From positions 1 through 37,477 of the forward strand of contig VSPO01000016.1 of NCBI GenBank assembly GCA_009775375.1: 37,477 nucleotides of DNA. Direction: 5' to 3'. The position numbers and the translations under genes were made by a program. Origin of the DNA: Muribaculaceae bacterium. GTDB taxonomy: Bacteria; Bacteroidota; Bacteroidia; Bacteroidales; Muribaculaceae. Within the stretch, counting starts at the first letter, position 1, and each line of letters starts with the position of its first letter. Shown one piece after another: positions 14,698 through 23,958 of the stretch. Below the pieces are notes generated by a model. It saw nothing but the letters and a program-made list of their open reading frames with translations, was not told the DNA's origin and searched no databases.

Positions 14698-16950
14698 ATG
14701 AAAAAATTCGTGAAACGAGGTCTACTGCCGATGTTGGCGATCCTTGCGGCATTGCCAATGTCCGGACAAGGAACGCTGGAAGACTTCAACCGGGCATTTG
14801 ACGCCCCGAAAAGATTTGGAGCTAAAAATGTCTATTATTCCAATGTCAGACCATCTTGGCTAAAAGGGAAGCCCGCTTTCTGGTATGTCAGAGAGACTCC
14901 GCAAGGGAGAAAATACGTGATTGTAGATGCCAAATCGAAAAAGCGCACCGACCTATTCAATCATGCTAAACTTGCGGGAGCGTTGTCTTCCAAGACCGGA
15001 AACAGAGTGAGCCCGGATAGCCTTTATCTTCAGCATCTATGGACCTCCACCAATGCCGACACTATAAATTTCAATTATAGCGGGAAGATGTGGCAGTTTG
15101 CCGAAAAAAACGGAAAGCTGACAGAAAAAGGAGTTATCCCGACTCGTCCTGAACAGCCGCATTGGATGGTAGTCGATGAAGAGAAAGGTAATGGCCCGGT
15201 CATGTCGCCCGATGGGACCAAGGAGGCATTCATAAAGAACGATAACGTCTATGTCAGAGATAAGGCCACCGGCAAGGAGACTGCGTTGAGCAACGACGGA
15301 ACTTTGGGCAATTATTATTCCTCGTGGATATATTGGAGCCCCGACAGCAAGAAAGTGGCGGTAAACAAGATACGTCCCGCAGAAAAGCGCTACGTATATT
15401 ATGTGGAATCATCCCCTTCCGATCAGGATCAACCTAAGCTCCACAAGCAGGAGTATGCAAAGCCCGGGGATGAGTTGCGTTTCAAGATGCCATGTATATT
15501 CAATGTGGAGACGGGAGCAGCCTTGATCCCAAATACAGAGCTTTTTGACTCGCAATACGACATCTATGGGCCGGAATGGAATTCAGACAGCGAAGCTATA
15601 GTTTTCGACTACAATGAGCGTGGACATAAGACCTATCGAGTGCTGGAAATGTCTGCTACGGATGGGACAGTCCGTCCGTTGGTAGAGGAGACCCATGATA
15701 AATACGTGAATTATCCAAGGGTGTTCAAACATAAGATGAACGACGGCAAGCGGATGATATGGGCAAGCGAGCGCGACAATTGGAACCATCTATATATGTA
15801 TGACAGAAACACTGGGACCCCGACATATCAGATTACGAAAGGAGATTGGGTCGTCAGAGACGTTGTGCGGGTTGATGAGGAGAAAGGCAAGATCTACTTC
15901 TCGGCCAACGGCGTCAATAAGGATGAGGACCCCTACAACATCCATTTTTACAGTATAAACATCGACGGCACAGGGATGACAGACCTTACGCCGGAGAAAG
16001 GATATCATTCGGCCACATTCTCCCCCGAAATGGATTATCTTGTGGATGTTGTCTCATCGCCCACACAGGCTCCTGTCGCTTCGTTGAGAAGTGGGGTTGA
16101 CGGAAAGGAACTCATGCAGATTGAAAAGGCGGATATATCCAAATTGATTGAGAACGGATGGAAAGCACCTGAAGTTTTTGCCGCTCCGGGCAGGGATGGC
16201 AAGACCATGATGTGGGGACTCATAGAGCGTCCGTCGAATTTCGACCCTAATAAAAAATACCCTGTTATCGAGTATATTTATCAAGGACCCGGCGATCAAT
16301 ATGTGCCAAAGACGTTCTATTCCTGCCACTATTGGATGAAGCCTATAGCCGAGCTTGGCTTTATCGTAGTGATGGTGGATGGCATGAGCACGTCGTTCAG
16401 AGGCAGGGATTTCGAGAATGTATGCTATAAGAATCTTAAGGATGCAGGTATTCCCGACCATATAGCTTGGCTGAAGGCCGCCGCAGAGAAATATCCGGAG
16501 ATAGACATAGACAATGTCGGGATTTATGGATGCTCTGCCGGAGGACAGGAATCGACAAATGCAGTTCTGCTTTATCCTGACTTCTATAAAGCTGCTTATT
16601 CAGCGTGCGGCTGCCATGACAACCGTATGGACAAGATATGGTGGAACGAACTGTGGATGGGTTATCCTGTAGACAAGAGCTATGAGGAATGTTCAAACGT
16701 GGCTAACGCTCATTTGCTGAAACGTCCGTTGATGCTGGTGGTAGGGGAAATTGACGACAATGTGGATCCCGCGTCTACCATGCAGGTGGCAAATGCCTTG
16801 ATTAAGGCCAACAAACCATTCGAGCTTGTGGTCATTCCCGGTGCGCATCACACGATGGGGGAAGCTTATGGCGACCACAAACGCTATGATTTCTTCGTGA
16901 AACACCTGATGGGGGTAGAGCCTCCTGCCTGGGATAAGATTACATACTGA
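14698..16950 (+). CDS. Secreted S9-family serine peptidase (dipeptidyl peptidase IV-like)
   Basis: This 750-residue exported prolyl-oligopeptidase-type enzyme probably trims dipeptides from peptide N-termini in the periplasm. A signal peptide ends near MSGQG (about residue 24). Residues about 60-480 show the repeated strand pattern of the DPP4 N-terminal beta-propeller (for example KVAVNKIRPAEKRYVYYVES). The C-terminal alpha/beta hydrolase domain contains the nucleophile Ser613 in YGCSAGGQES, the Asp686 site in GEIDDNVDP, and His717/His718 in GAHHTMGE. All triad positions are present. The Ser motif has Cys-Ser-Ala where DPP4 proper has Trp-Ser-Tyr, so cleavage specificity may differ from true DPP IV. 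It is a single-gene unit closed by a bidirectional terminator. Its leader probably carries the fold-back element described above. Confidence 0.93.
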   Translation: MKKFVKRGLLPMLAILAALPMSGQGTLEDFNRAFDAPKRFGAKNVYYSNVRPSWLKGKPAFWYVRETPQGRKYVIVDAKSKKRTDLFNHAKLAGALSSKTGNRVSPDSLYLQHLWTSTNADTINFNYSGKMWQFAEKNGKLTEKGVIPTRPEQPHWMVVDEEKGNGPVMSPDGTKEAFIKNDNVYVRDKATGKETALSNDGTLGNYYSSWIYWSPDSKKVAVNKIRPAEKRYVYYVESSPSDQDQPKLHKQEYAKPGDELRFKMPCIFNVETGAALIPNTELFDSQYDIYGPEWNSDSEAIVFDYNERGHKTYRVLEMSATDGTVRPLVEETHDKYVNYPRVFKHKMNDGKRMIWASERDNWNHLYMYDRNTGTPTYQITKGDWVVRDVVRVDEEKGKIYFSANGVNKDEDPYNIHFYSINIDGTGMTDLTPEKGYHSATFSPEMDYLVDVVSSPTQAPVASLRSGVDGKELMQIEKADISKLIENGWKAPEVFAAPGRDGKTMMWGLIERPSNFDPNKKYPVIEYIYQGPGDQYVPKTFYSCHYWMKPIAELGFIVVMVDGMSTSFRGRDFENVCYKNLKDAGIPDHIAWLKAAAEKYPEIDIDNVGIYGCSAGGQESTNAVLLYPDFYKAAYSACGCHDNRMDKIWWNELWMGYPVDKSYEECSNVANAHLLKRPLMLVVGEIDDNVDPASTMQVANALIKANKPFELVVIPGAHHTMGEAYGDHKRYDFFVKHLMGVEPPAWDKITY

Positions 16951-17000
16951 CGAAATTTTAAGGAGCGTGCTAAGCGCAGACTCCTATATTGTAGAGTCGC

Positions 17001-17048
17001 AAAAAAATGTCCGCCAAAGGGAAAATCCTTTTGGCGGACATTTTTTTT
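17001..17048. terminator. Bidirectional rho-independent terminator
   Basis: The arms 17001-17020 and 17027-17048 pair almost fully (core ATGTCCGCC with GGCGGACAT). A-run and T-run flanks give a U-tract in both directions. It separates the S9 peptidase (plus) from the efflux operon (minus), serving both. Confidence 0.9.
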
Positions 17049-17090
17049 GCGGTCCTTACAGTGACGGTCAACGATCCGTCCCCGGGATTG

Positions 17091-17384
17091 TCAGATTGTA
17101 TGGGTGATCGGCCAGACAAAAGCCCTAAGCCCGAGGCGGGGCTTCGACTCATCAAGCTCCTTAAGTTTCTTTAGCACTGAATCGAGTCTGGAATCCTCCA
17201 CCATTGTCAAGATAGCTCCCCCAAGTGAGGGCCATGCATGGGAGCCATAATGAGGCTCCCCCTTGTGGGATCCACGGCCCTGAACTTCTCCGAAAGAGGT
17301 GAATCCTCGGCAGGAGTTTCTTTCGAGAAGGTCGAGGATAGCCTCGTGGTGGGCCTGGTCGTAGGCTATGAATATCGCTTGCAT
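17091..17384 (-). CDS. Small PII-like protein at the end of the RND efflux operon
   Basis: This 97-residue cytosolic protein has an alternating alpha/beta pattern that suggests a ferredoxin-like PII/CutA-type fold. It opens with AIFIAYDQAHHEAILDLLE (strand, helix), continues with GFTSFGEVQGRGSHKGEPHY as a T-loop-like segment rich in Gly and charged residues, then AILTMVEDSRLDSVLKKLKE and a final strand RAFVWPI. It starts three bases after the stop of the RND permease gene, so it is the last member of the operon. Small PII-like or DUF3240-type proteins are known next to RND efflux genes in several phyla; their job is not established. Modulation of pump activity by a bound nucleotide or metal is a possibility. 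The fold assignment is by eye. Confidence 0.7.
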   Translation of the reverse strand: MQAIFIAYDQAHHEAILDLLERNSCRGFTSFGEVQGRGSHKGEPHYGSHAWPSLGGAILTMVEDSRLDSVLKKLKELDESKPRLGLRAFVWPITHTI

Positions 17385-17387
17385 ATC

Positions 17388-20300
17388 TTATTGTTTTTTC
17401 AAAGTTAATGACTTGCGTATCTTTCGGCGTGTGTTTTTAACTCCATTTCCGGCAAACACGCAATAAAGCACGGGCACGAACAAGAGAGTCAGAATCGTCG
17501 AGAATGTCAGACCTCCGATTACGGCCGTACCCATCGGTCGCCACATTTCGGCTCCCTGTCCGCTTCCTACAGCCATCGGGACCATGCCTAGAATCGTAGT
17601 CAGCGTTGTCATGACGACGGGGCGCAGACGGGATTTGCCACCAAGGACTACCGCGTTGCGAATTGACATACCTCTTTCCCTGTTCAGGGTGATGTAGTCG
17701 ATCAATACGATGCCGTTCTTCACTACAATACCGATAAGCATGATGGCTCCGATCATACTCATGACGTTGAGCGTGTGTCCCGTGAGCCAAAGGATAAGGA
17801 ATACTCCGGAGAATGCAAACAGCAGGGAGGTCATGATGATGCCGGGATAGGTGAGGCTCTCAAACTGGGCCGCCATCACGATGTAGACAAGCAGGATAAT
17901 GAGGACGCCAAGCATGAGAAGGTCGGAGAAGGAATCCTGCTGGTCTTCATACGAACCGGAGAGGCTGATATTTATACCTGAAGGTATGTGCATCTCGTCG
18001 ATCTTAAGTTCGGCTTCAGTGACTATCTGGCTCATCGGCACTCCGTCAACTACGGCTGAGACCGTAATTACACGTTCACGGTTCTTGCGTTCGATGGTCG
18101 GCGGGGTGAAGCGTTCCACGACCTTGCCGAGCTCCTTTATTCTGACGCCCGCGCCAGTCGGAGTATATACCATGATATTCTCGATGTCGGAAATAGATGT
18201 GCGGTGGGCTTTGTCGTACATCACCTTAATGTCATATTCCTCACCGTCTTCCCTGAACCGGGATGCCACCGAGCCATTGATGCGGTTGCGCAGGTAGTAG
18301 GCAGCAGTCTGAAGGTTAAGTCCGTAGAGAGCGAGCTTCTCACGGTCGAAGTCGACTTGGTATTCCGGTTGGTAATCGGATCTGGAGATGGTGATGTCGG
18401 CCGTGCCCGGTATGCCCTGTAGGATGCGTTTCAATTGCTGGGCCACAGAATCGGTCTCCGTAAAGTCGTAGCCGTAGATTTCAAAGTCTACTGTCGACTG
18501 TCCGCCCATGCCCTGACCGCGTCCGCCTCCGACATTGACCTGGGCTTTATTGAATTCCGGGAATCCGGTCTCTATATCCTTTCGCATATCGTCGGCTATA
18601 TCCTTGATGCCACGGTCGCGGTCGCCGGGATCGGAGAGACGGATATTCATGGAGACGATGTGCGAACCATTGTCGGAGAGGGAAGCAAAAGTATTGTCGG
18701 AGCTTGCCGGGCCGACAGTGTAGCTCGATACGAGAATTTCCGGGTATTTGGCTCTCCATAGGGAATCGAGACGGCGGGTGGCGTCTTGGGTTATTTCCAC
18801 TCTCGTGCCTATCGGAGTCTCAAGATTGACTCCGATTCGGGCGTTGTCCTGCATCGGGAAAAACTCCGTGCCGACCTGTTTCATCAGGAATATCGATCCT
18901 ACGAAGGTGGCGAGACAGATGACAATCGTCACAGTTCTGTGCCCGACAACCCATTGAAGCAGCTTTGCATATCCGTTGTCGAAAGCGTCAAGGCCTTTTT
19001 CGATGGGAGTGAAGAGAAGGGTGTAAAGCTTAGAGTGATGGTTGTTGAGACGGAGCCACTGAGAGCAAAGCATAGGCGTCAGCGAGAGTGCGCAGGTAGT
19101 GGAGATAATCATCATGATGGTGACCATCCAACCAAGCTGGCGGAACAATACGCCGGTCATGCCCGTCACGAGGGTCAGCGGGAAGAATACGGCAATAAGG
19201 GTCAATGTGGAAGCTATTACGGAAATTGCCACCTCGTTCGTGCCATGTACGGCGGCCTGTTTTGGATCCGCTCCGCGTTCGATATGGGTCGTGACGTTTT
19301 CAAGCACTACGATAGCATCGTCGACCACCATGCCAATGGATATCGACAATGCTGACAGCGAGACGATATTGAGGGTGTTGCCTGTCGCAAACAAATATAT
19401 GAACGAAGCAATAAGGGAGACGGGAATCGTGATGATAATAATCATGGTGGCTCTCCATCTTCCGAGGAACACGAAGACCACAATCATTACGAACAGAAGC
19501 GCATAAAGCACTGTCTCCTCAAGCGAGGCTATGGTGTTGCGGATGTTGTCGGAGGTGTCAACGATTACTCCGAGTTTGACGTCGGAGGGAAGATTTTTTT
19601 GAAGACGAGGCAACATCTGCATGACTTTCTCAGAAATCTGCACGGAGTTGGCGCCGCTTTGTTTCTGTATGATGATTGTGGCTCCCTCTTTACCTCCGAT
19701 AAAACTCTGCTGGGTGCGTTCTTCAAGAGAATCGTCGATTTTTGCCACATCCTTTAGATAGACGACCTTGCCCTGATACGTACCGACGGGAATGTTGGCC
19801 ATCTGCCGGGTCTCGTCAAACTCACCCTGCACACGGAGGGAATACGTGTTTGATCCAATGTCGAATGCTCCTCCGGGGACGTTTTTGTTTTCTGCCCCGA
19901 TAATGTTTGCGATTGTCTCTACCGAAAGATTGTAAGACTCAAGCCGGTTGGGGTCGCAATAAACATGAATTTCCCGTTTGGGCGCTCCCGATATGGAGAC
20001 CGTTCCGACCCCGTCAATTCGAGCAAGGGGATTCGCCACCTGGTCATCAAGAATCTTATACAGACCCGCCATACTCTCTTTGGCTTCTACCGAGAGAAGA
20101 CAGATCGGAATCATGTCTGTGGAGAATTTGAAGATGATAGGGTTTTCGCTGTCGTCGGGGAGCGAGGATTTCACCATGTCGAGCTTGTCTCTGACGTCGT
20201 TTGTCAGCACATCGATGTCGTAGCCATATTCAAATTCAATGGTAATGACAGATGTGTTCTCGCGGGAATCAGACGTGATATGCTTCAGGTGTTCGACAGA

Positions 20301-20516
20301 GTTCAGAGTGTTTTCGAGAGGTTTCGTGACGTTTTGCTCGATATCTTCTGCCGAAGCTCCGGGATACATCGTGATGACCATAAGCGTGTTGGTGTCGATG
20401 TCCGGGTAAAGGTCGATTGGAAGTTTGGCCAAAGAGAACAGACCGAGAATGATCACCGTGATGAAGCAAAGGGTGGTCATGATAGGTCGTTTTACGGCCG
20501 CTCCATATAATGCCAT
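17388..20516 (-). CDS. RND efflux transporter permease (AcrB/HAE1-like)
   Basis: This 1042-residue inner-membrane proton antiporter is the drug-binding and energised part of a tripartite pump. It has the standard RND layout: TM1 at the N-terminus (AVKRPIMTTLCFITVIILGL), a large porter loop, TM2-TM6, a second loop, and TM7-TM12. The proton-relay residues are intact: Asp399-Asp400 in GMVVDDAIVVLEN on TM4 and Lys933 in GIVVKNGIVLIDY on TM10. This favours the hydrophobic-substrate (HAE) class over metal-ion CusA types. It is preceded by the adaptor gene (39-base gap) and followed at three bases by the PII-like gene. Family and role are firm; the substrate cannot be told. Confidence 0.95.
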   Translation of the reverse strand: MALYGAAVKRPIMTTLCFITVIILGLFSLAKLPIDLYPDIDTNTLMVITMYPGASAEDIEQNVTKPLENTLNSVEHLKHITSDSRENTSVITIEFEYGYDIDVLTNDVRDKLDMVKSSLPDDSENPIIFKFSTDMIPICLLSVEAKESMAGLYKILDDQVANPLARIDGVGTVSISGAPKREIHVYCDPNRLESYNLSVETIANIIGAENKNVPGGAFDIGSNTYSLRVQGEFDETRQMANIPVGTYQGKVVYLKDVAKIDDSLEERTQQSFIGGKEGATIIIQKQSGANSVQISEKVMQMLPRLQKNLPSDVKLGVIVDTSDNIRNTIASLEETVLYALLFVMIVVFVFLGRWRATMIIIITIPVSLIASFIYLFATGNTLNIVSLSALSISIGMVVDDAIVVLENVTTHIERGADPKQAAVHGTNEVAISVIASTLTLIAVFFPLTLVTGMTGVLFRQLGWMVTIMMIISTTCALSLTPMLCSQWLRLNNHHSKLYTLLFTPIEKGLDAFDNGYAKLLQWVVGHRTVTIVICLATFVGSIFLMKQVGTEFFPMQDNARIGVNLETPIGTRVEITQDATRRLDSLWRAKYPEILVSSYTVGPASSDNTFASLSDNGSHIVSMNIRLSDPGDRDRGIKDIADDMRKDIETGFPEFNKAQVNVGGGRGQGMGGQSTVDFEIYGYDFTETDSVAQQLKRILQGIPGTADITISRSDYQPEYQVDFDREKLALYGLNLQTAAYYLRNRINGSVASRFREDGEEYDIKVMYDKAHRTSISDIENIMVYTPTGAGVRIKELGKVVERFTPPTIERKNRERVITVSAVVDGVPMSQIVTEAELKIDEMHIPSGINISLSGSYEDQQDSFSDLLMLGVLIILLVYIVMAAQFESLTYPGIIMTSLLFAFSGVFLILWLTGHTLNVMSMIGAIMLIGIVVKNGIVLIDYITLNRERGMSIRNAVVLGGKSRLRPVVMTTLTTILGMVPMAVGSGQGAEMWRPMGTAVIGGLTFSTILTLLFVPVLYCVFAGNGVKNTRRKIRKSLTLKKQ

Positions 20517-20555
20517 AGTAGGGTGTTTAAAAGTGAAAGAATGAAGGGAGAGGGA

Positions 20556-21614
20556 TTATTTGAAAGTTGTCACTTCTGCTCCGTCGGCAAGTTTGGTCTG
20601 CCCGGAGACCACAACCTGTGAACCGGGTTCCACGCCGGAAATAAGTACGTAGGAATCTCCGAGGCGTTGCCCGAGTTCCACCTTATTGTAGCTGACTTTC
20701 CCGTCGGAGTAGACATAGACGTAATGATTTCCGGAGCCGGGTTGTTTAACCACGGCCCTGTCCGGAACAACGACATGGTTGGCAACTCCAAGGTTGAGTT
20801 TTACGCGTCCGAACATTCCGGGGAGAATCCGGTCGCCGGGGTTTTGTACGGTCACTTCAGCTCCGAATGTGCGGCTGTTGACATCTACTGTCGGAGAGAC
20901 CATGGATACGGTTCCTTCAAATGTTTCTCCGGGATACGTATCAAAGGTCACTACTGCCGGCATCCCTTTGTTGACCTTTGAAAGCTCGTTTTCAGAAACG
21001 TTGATGACGATTTTGACGGGTTGCACGCGAGCCACGGTGAGGATTGGCAGAGTGCCTGTCATGTCTCCCGGATCATAATTGCGGGCAGTGACCACCCCTG
21101 TAATCGGAGATACGAGCACTGTGTTTTCCCTGACGTTTTGCAAGGTTCGTTCTGCATTGGCCAACGTGTTTTGAGCGTTGGTAAGCTGAAGCTGCATTTG
21201 GTCGACATTCTGCTGGGTGCCACCTCCTATCTTAAGAAGCTCCACGGCACGATCGTAGTTGAGCTTCACATTCTCAAGGCTGGCTTTAGCGTTGGCCACT
21301 TGCATTTCATAGGAAGTCGTGTTGACATCGTCGAGCACAGCGAGCTTCTGCCCTTTGCTGACCCTCATTCCCTCGTCGACAAAGATCTGCTTGATGCGGT
21401 TGGGGGATGAGGCGGAGATATTGTTGATGAGGTCGGGCTCAACGGTGGCTGTGTAGTTGCCCTCCTGGATAACTTCCCGTTCGTTTACTGTCTCGATTTT
21501 AACGAGAGATTTGGTTTCTTCTTCCGTTTTCTTTTCGTTGCTCTTGTCGGCTCCGGAGCAAGCGGAAAGGGCTCCCAATGAGACGAGGATAGATGCGAGA
21601 TAAATGTATTTCAT
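20556..21614 (-). CDS. RND efflux periplasmic adaptor (membrane fusion protein), lipoprotein
   Basis: This protein links the inner-membrane pump to the outer-membrane channel. An open frame extends to a TTG at 21635, but the ATG at 21614 gives a proper lipoprotein signal (MKYIYLASILVSLGALSAC, Cys19) and 352 residues, so it is preferred. In order: a lipoyl-like half (ISASSPNRIKQIFVDEGMRV), an alpha-helical hairpin (NAKASLENVKLNYDRAVELL to QLQLTNAQNTLANAERTLQ), the second lipoyl half (VLVSPITGVVTARNYDPGD), a beta-barrel (PVKIVINVSENELSKV) and a C-terminal membrane-proximal domain. The short helical hairpin fits HAE-type adaptors. It lies between the tolC-like and permease genes in the same operon. 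Confidence 0.94.
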   Translation of the reverse strand: MKYIYLASILVSLGALSACSGADKSNEKKTEEETKSLVKIETVNEREVIQEGNYTATVEPDLINNISASSPNRIKQIFVDEGMRVSKGQKLAVLDDVNTTSYEMQVANAKASLENVKLNYDRAVELLKIGGGTQQNVDQMQLQLTNAQNTLANAERTLQNVRENTVLVSPITGVVTARNYDPGDMTGTLPILTVARVQPVKIVINVSENELSKVNKGMPAVVTFDTYPGETFEGTVSMVSPTVDVNSRTFGAEVTVQNPGDRILPGMFGRVKLNLGVANHVVVPDRAVVKQPGSGNHYVYVYSDGKVSYNKVELGQRLGDSYVLISGVEPGSQVVVSGQTKLADGAEVTTFK

Positions 21615-21643
21615 TTGCGTAAAAAGTTTAAACAACTTCAGTA

Positions 21644-22966
21644 TCAGTCGATGCCTTTCCCAAGAAGATTGTCGAGTTCGGATGTGGATACGAGGTAATT
21701 ATAAATGGCTTGAAGGTAGGCGAGTTGTGCCTGGGTGTCGGCAAGCTCGCTGTCGCGGAGGTCAAGATAGGAAGCCGCTCCGATTTCAAAGCTTTTCTGC
21801 ATGATTTCGTGGGCTTTTTTTGCTTGGCGCACGCCCTCTTCGGAAGTGGCTATCTGTCGGGCCTCTCGGTTGATATTGTCAATAGCGAGTTCCACCTGCA
21901 TATTGAGGGAATTAACGAGATCCTCACGCTGAAGGTCAAGCTCTTTGCGTTGGATTTTGGCTTGTTTCAGTCCGTAGTATTTTGATCCTCCAGAGAAGAT
22001 GGGGACGGAGACTGCTATGCCCACATTGCTGAAGGGGTTGAATTCCTGATTTTTGAAAGGGGAGCCGTTGCTCAGCGCAAGCCACGATAGGTTGAAAGAG
22101 GCTCCGATGGTGGGGACCCATGCCAGCTTCTTCAGGTCGACGTTCTTGTCAAGGATTTTCTTCTGGATATCGAGCGAACGCAGCGATGTGTTGCCATCGA
22201 TGGAAGTGTCGGCCCCGGGAGAATGGGCTAACATCTCTTTCTGATAATCGGGAAGAGAGGAATCAGGGACTATGTCCACCTCGGAATCTATTCCCATCAG
22301 CACCTTAAGCTGGAGTTTGCATTGCTTGATTGCTATGTCTGCCTGAAGAAGTTCCGGCTCGATATTCTTCACTTGCACGGATGATCGCAGCACGTCGTAT
22401 TCGGAGGCTGTCCCTGCCTTGAATTGCTTTTCGTAGATAGAGGCATTCATGACTGCCACGTCGTAGTTCTCTTTCACAACCTGGTGGGAAGCGATTGCAA
22501 GAAGCAAGGCATAATATGCTTTGTTGACGTTGTTGACCAGATCCAGTTTTGATGCCCTTGAGCTCTCAAGGTTCGCAAGAATCTGGGTGTTGGAAATGGA
22601 GATGGTTTTCCAGAGAGTAGGTGCTATTATCGGCAGGGTAGCGGAAAAGCCCATGTTCCAGGTGTTGTCGGAACCCATTTTGAGGTTTTGGCTTTCTCCC
22701 CCCATGTTCATCCTGATAGTCTGGAGTTCGATGGAACGCTGATAGTTGGCGGAAAAGTCAATTGTCGGAAACAGACCGGCGATTACCTCCTTCTTGGAAT
22801 AGTCCATCTTTTTGACCTCCATGTCCGCAACCTTCACGGTAGGGTTATCGCGCAATGCAATTTCCACGCATTGCTGCCTGGAAAGCGTAAGCTGTTCGGC
22901 CCTTGCAAACGTAATGCCTGCAACTGCCAACAGGGAGGCGCAGATAAAATTAAGATTGATTTTCAT
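21644..22966 (-). CDS. TolC-family outer membrane efflux protein
   Basis: This 440-residue exported channel subunit completes the tripartite pump. The signal peptide is MKINLNFICASLLAVAGITF up to ARA. The mature part shows the duplicated helix-strand-helix pattern of outer-membrane efflux proteins: VEIALRDNPTVKVADMEVKK opens the first repeat, and coiled-coil segments with strongly heptad-like composition (KEEVRQAKKAHEIMQKSFEIG region, about 385-405) occur in the second. No lipobox is seen, unlike OprM-type members. The gene overlaps the 3' end of the tetR gene by 17 bases and precedes the adaptor gene, placing it second in the operon. Confidence 0.94.
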   Translation of the reverse strand: MKINLNFICASLLAVAGITFARAEQLTLSRQQCVEIALRDNPTVKVADMEVKKMDYSKKEVIAGLFPTIDFSANYQRSIELQTIRMNMGGESQNLKMGSDNTWNMGFSATLPIIAPTLWKTISISNTQILANLESSRASKLDLVNNVNKAYYALLLAIASHQVVKENYDVAVMNASIYEKQFKAGTASEYDVLRSSVQVKNIEPELLQADIAIKQCKLQLKVLMGIDSEVDIVPDSSLPDYQKEMLAHSPGADTSIDGNTSLRSLDIQKKILDKNVDLKKLAWVPTIGASFNLSWLALSNGSPFKNQEFNPFSNVGIAVSVPIFSGGSKYYGLKQAKIQRKELDLQREDLVNSLNMQVELAIDNINREARQIATSEEGVRQAKKAHEIMQKSFEIGAASYLDLRDSELADTQAQLAYLQAIYNYLVSTSELDNLLGKGID

Positions 22967-23630
22967 AAAATATAGGTTTATTATTGTTGTGCGATGTTTT
23001 TTTTGTCCGGTAATTGGCGATTAGTTTGTCGAGCTCCTCCATTCCCTTGGGAGTGGCTATCCCTCTAAGAAAAGCGAGATATATCGAGTCGTATGCTTCG
23101 AGCAGGGTTATGTCGGGCGGAAACAGCTCCTCCATCCTTTTTAACGACTCCATTTGGATGGAGATCATGCGGCACTGCACTAAGAAATTGACATCTTTCC
23201 TGAAATAACCCTCTTCCACCCCACGTTGCATTGCCTTGACAAAGTCTTCGAAGTATGACATCTTCTTGAAGTCTGATTTTTTTCGTTCCTTTGCGAAAAG
23301 CGTGTCGGTGTCGCGGAAGAAATTGACGTTGACCCTGCTCATGAAATCTCTTTGGGCCATGAAGCATTTAAGCATGCTTTCCATGACATTTCCGGAGGAT
23401 TGAAAGATTTTCCTGTTGTTTTCCATCATCTTTGTGTGGGAAGCGATTATCGCCTCTTCCACCATCTGGCTTTTGCTTGAAAAAATCTCGTAGAGCGTGC
23501 GCTTCGACATTTTCAAGGATTTGGCTATCGAGCCCATGGTGGTAGCCTTAAGCCCGTTGTCGAGGAGGATATTCATGATGTCTTCGAGCAGGGAGTCGAA
23601 AGCCTCTTTTGTCATTCCGTCGCGTGTCAT
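22950..23630 (-). CDS. TetR/AcrR-family transcriptional regulator
   Basis: This 226-residue regulator probably represses its own efflux operon. The N-terminal DNA-binding domain (about 9-55) shows the TetR pattern: FDSLLEDIMNILLDNGLKAT, then MGSIAKSLKMSKRTLYEIFS as the helix-turn-helix, and SKSQMVEEAI. The remaining helical part (about 60-215) is the ligand-binding and dimer domain, which is variable in this family. It is the first gene of the operon and overlaps the tolC-like gene by 17 bases. A perfect TACCTTTG -7 box lies about 107 bases upstream. ATG codons at residue 1 and residue 6 are both possible starts. The inducing compound is unknown. Confidence 0.93.
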   Translation of the reverse strand: MTRDGMTKEAFDSLLEDIMNILLDNGLKATTMGSIAKSLKMSKRTLYEIFSSKSQMVEEAIIASHTKMMENNRKIFQSSGNVMESMLKCFMAQRDFMSRVNVNFFRDTDTLFAKERKKSDFKKMSYFEDFVKAMQRGVEEGYFRKDVNFLVQCRMISIQMESLKRMEELFPPDITLLEAYDSIYLAFLRGIATPKGMEELDKLIANYRTKKTSHNNNKPIFYENQS

Positions 23631-23736
23631 TGCATGGAGTGTTTAAGTTGACGTATCATGCTTGGTTAATAGGAGGGTAGGGGATTTGCAATTGAAATGA
23701 TTTTAGATATGGATGTCGTGAATCGCAATTGCAGTG

Positions 23737-23744
23737 CAAAGGTA
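23737..23744 (-). promoter_or_regulatory. -7 box of the tetR-efflux operon
   Basis: TACCTTTG followed by CAC/TGC-type sequence on the minus strand is one of the commonest forms of the Bacteroidetes -7 element. A -33 TTG is not obvious. Confidence 0.65.
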
Positions 23745-23832
23745 AGATAAAAAACCTAAAATTAGAAAGTGGTTTTCTATTTTTGTAGATTTTGGAATGT
23801 TAAATAAACATAAACAACGCGCCCCTAAAGAA

Positions 23833-23867
23833 AAAAGGAAACATCGTTGCAAGCGATATTTCCTTTT
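23833..23867 (-). terminator. Rho-independent terminator after the threonine dehydrogenase gene
   Basis: The stem AAAGGAAACATCG with CGATATTTCCTTT (one mismatch, loop TTGCAAG) is followed on the minus strand by TTTTTTCTTT. It lies about 90 bases downstream of the dehydrogenase stop. Confidence 0.75.
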
Positions 23868-23958
23868 ATAAATAAGCTGAAAGATTATGAAGTCTGTTGG
23901 CAGGGACCACAAGGCAACATTGCCGAGACTAAATGGGGGGGAAGGATTGAGCCTATTG

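Larger units (their letters stand above)
23631..23958. other. Intergenic region between tetR and the threonine dehydrogenase gene
   Basis: The 328 bases contain the efflux-operon promoter (-7 box 23737-23744), giving an approximately 100-base leader before tetR, and the terminator of the upstream dehydrogenase gene (23833-23867). I see no further gene. A tetR operator would be expected near the -7 box, but no clear palindrome was recognised. Confidence 0.5.

Noticed and set aside
21615..21635. Upstream TTG start for the efflux adaptor
   Set aside because: The ATG at 21614 directly begins a well-formed lipoprotein signal, and the TTG version adds seven residues without support.
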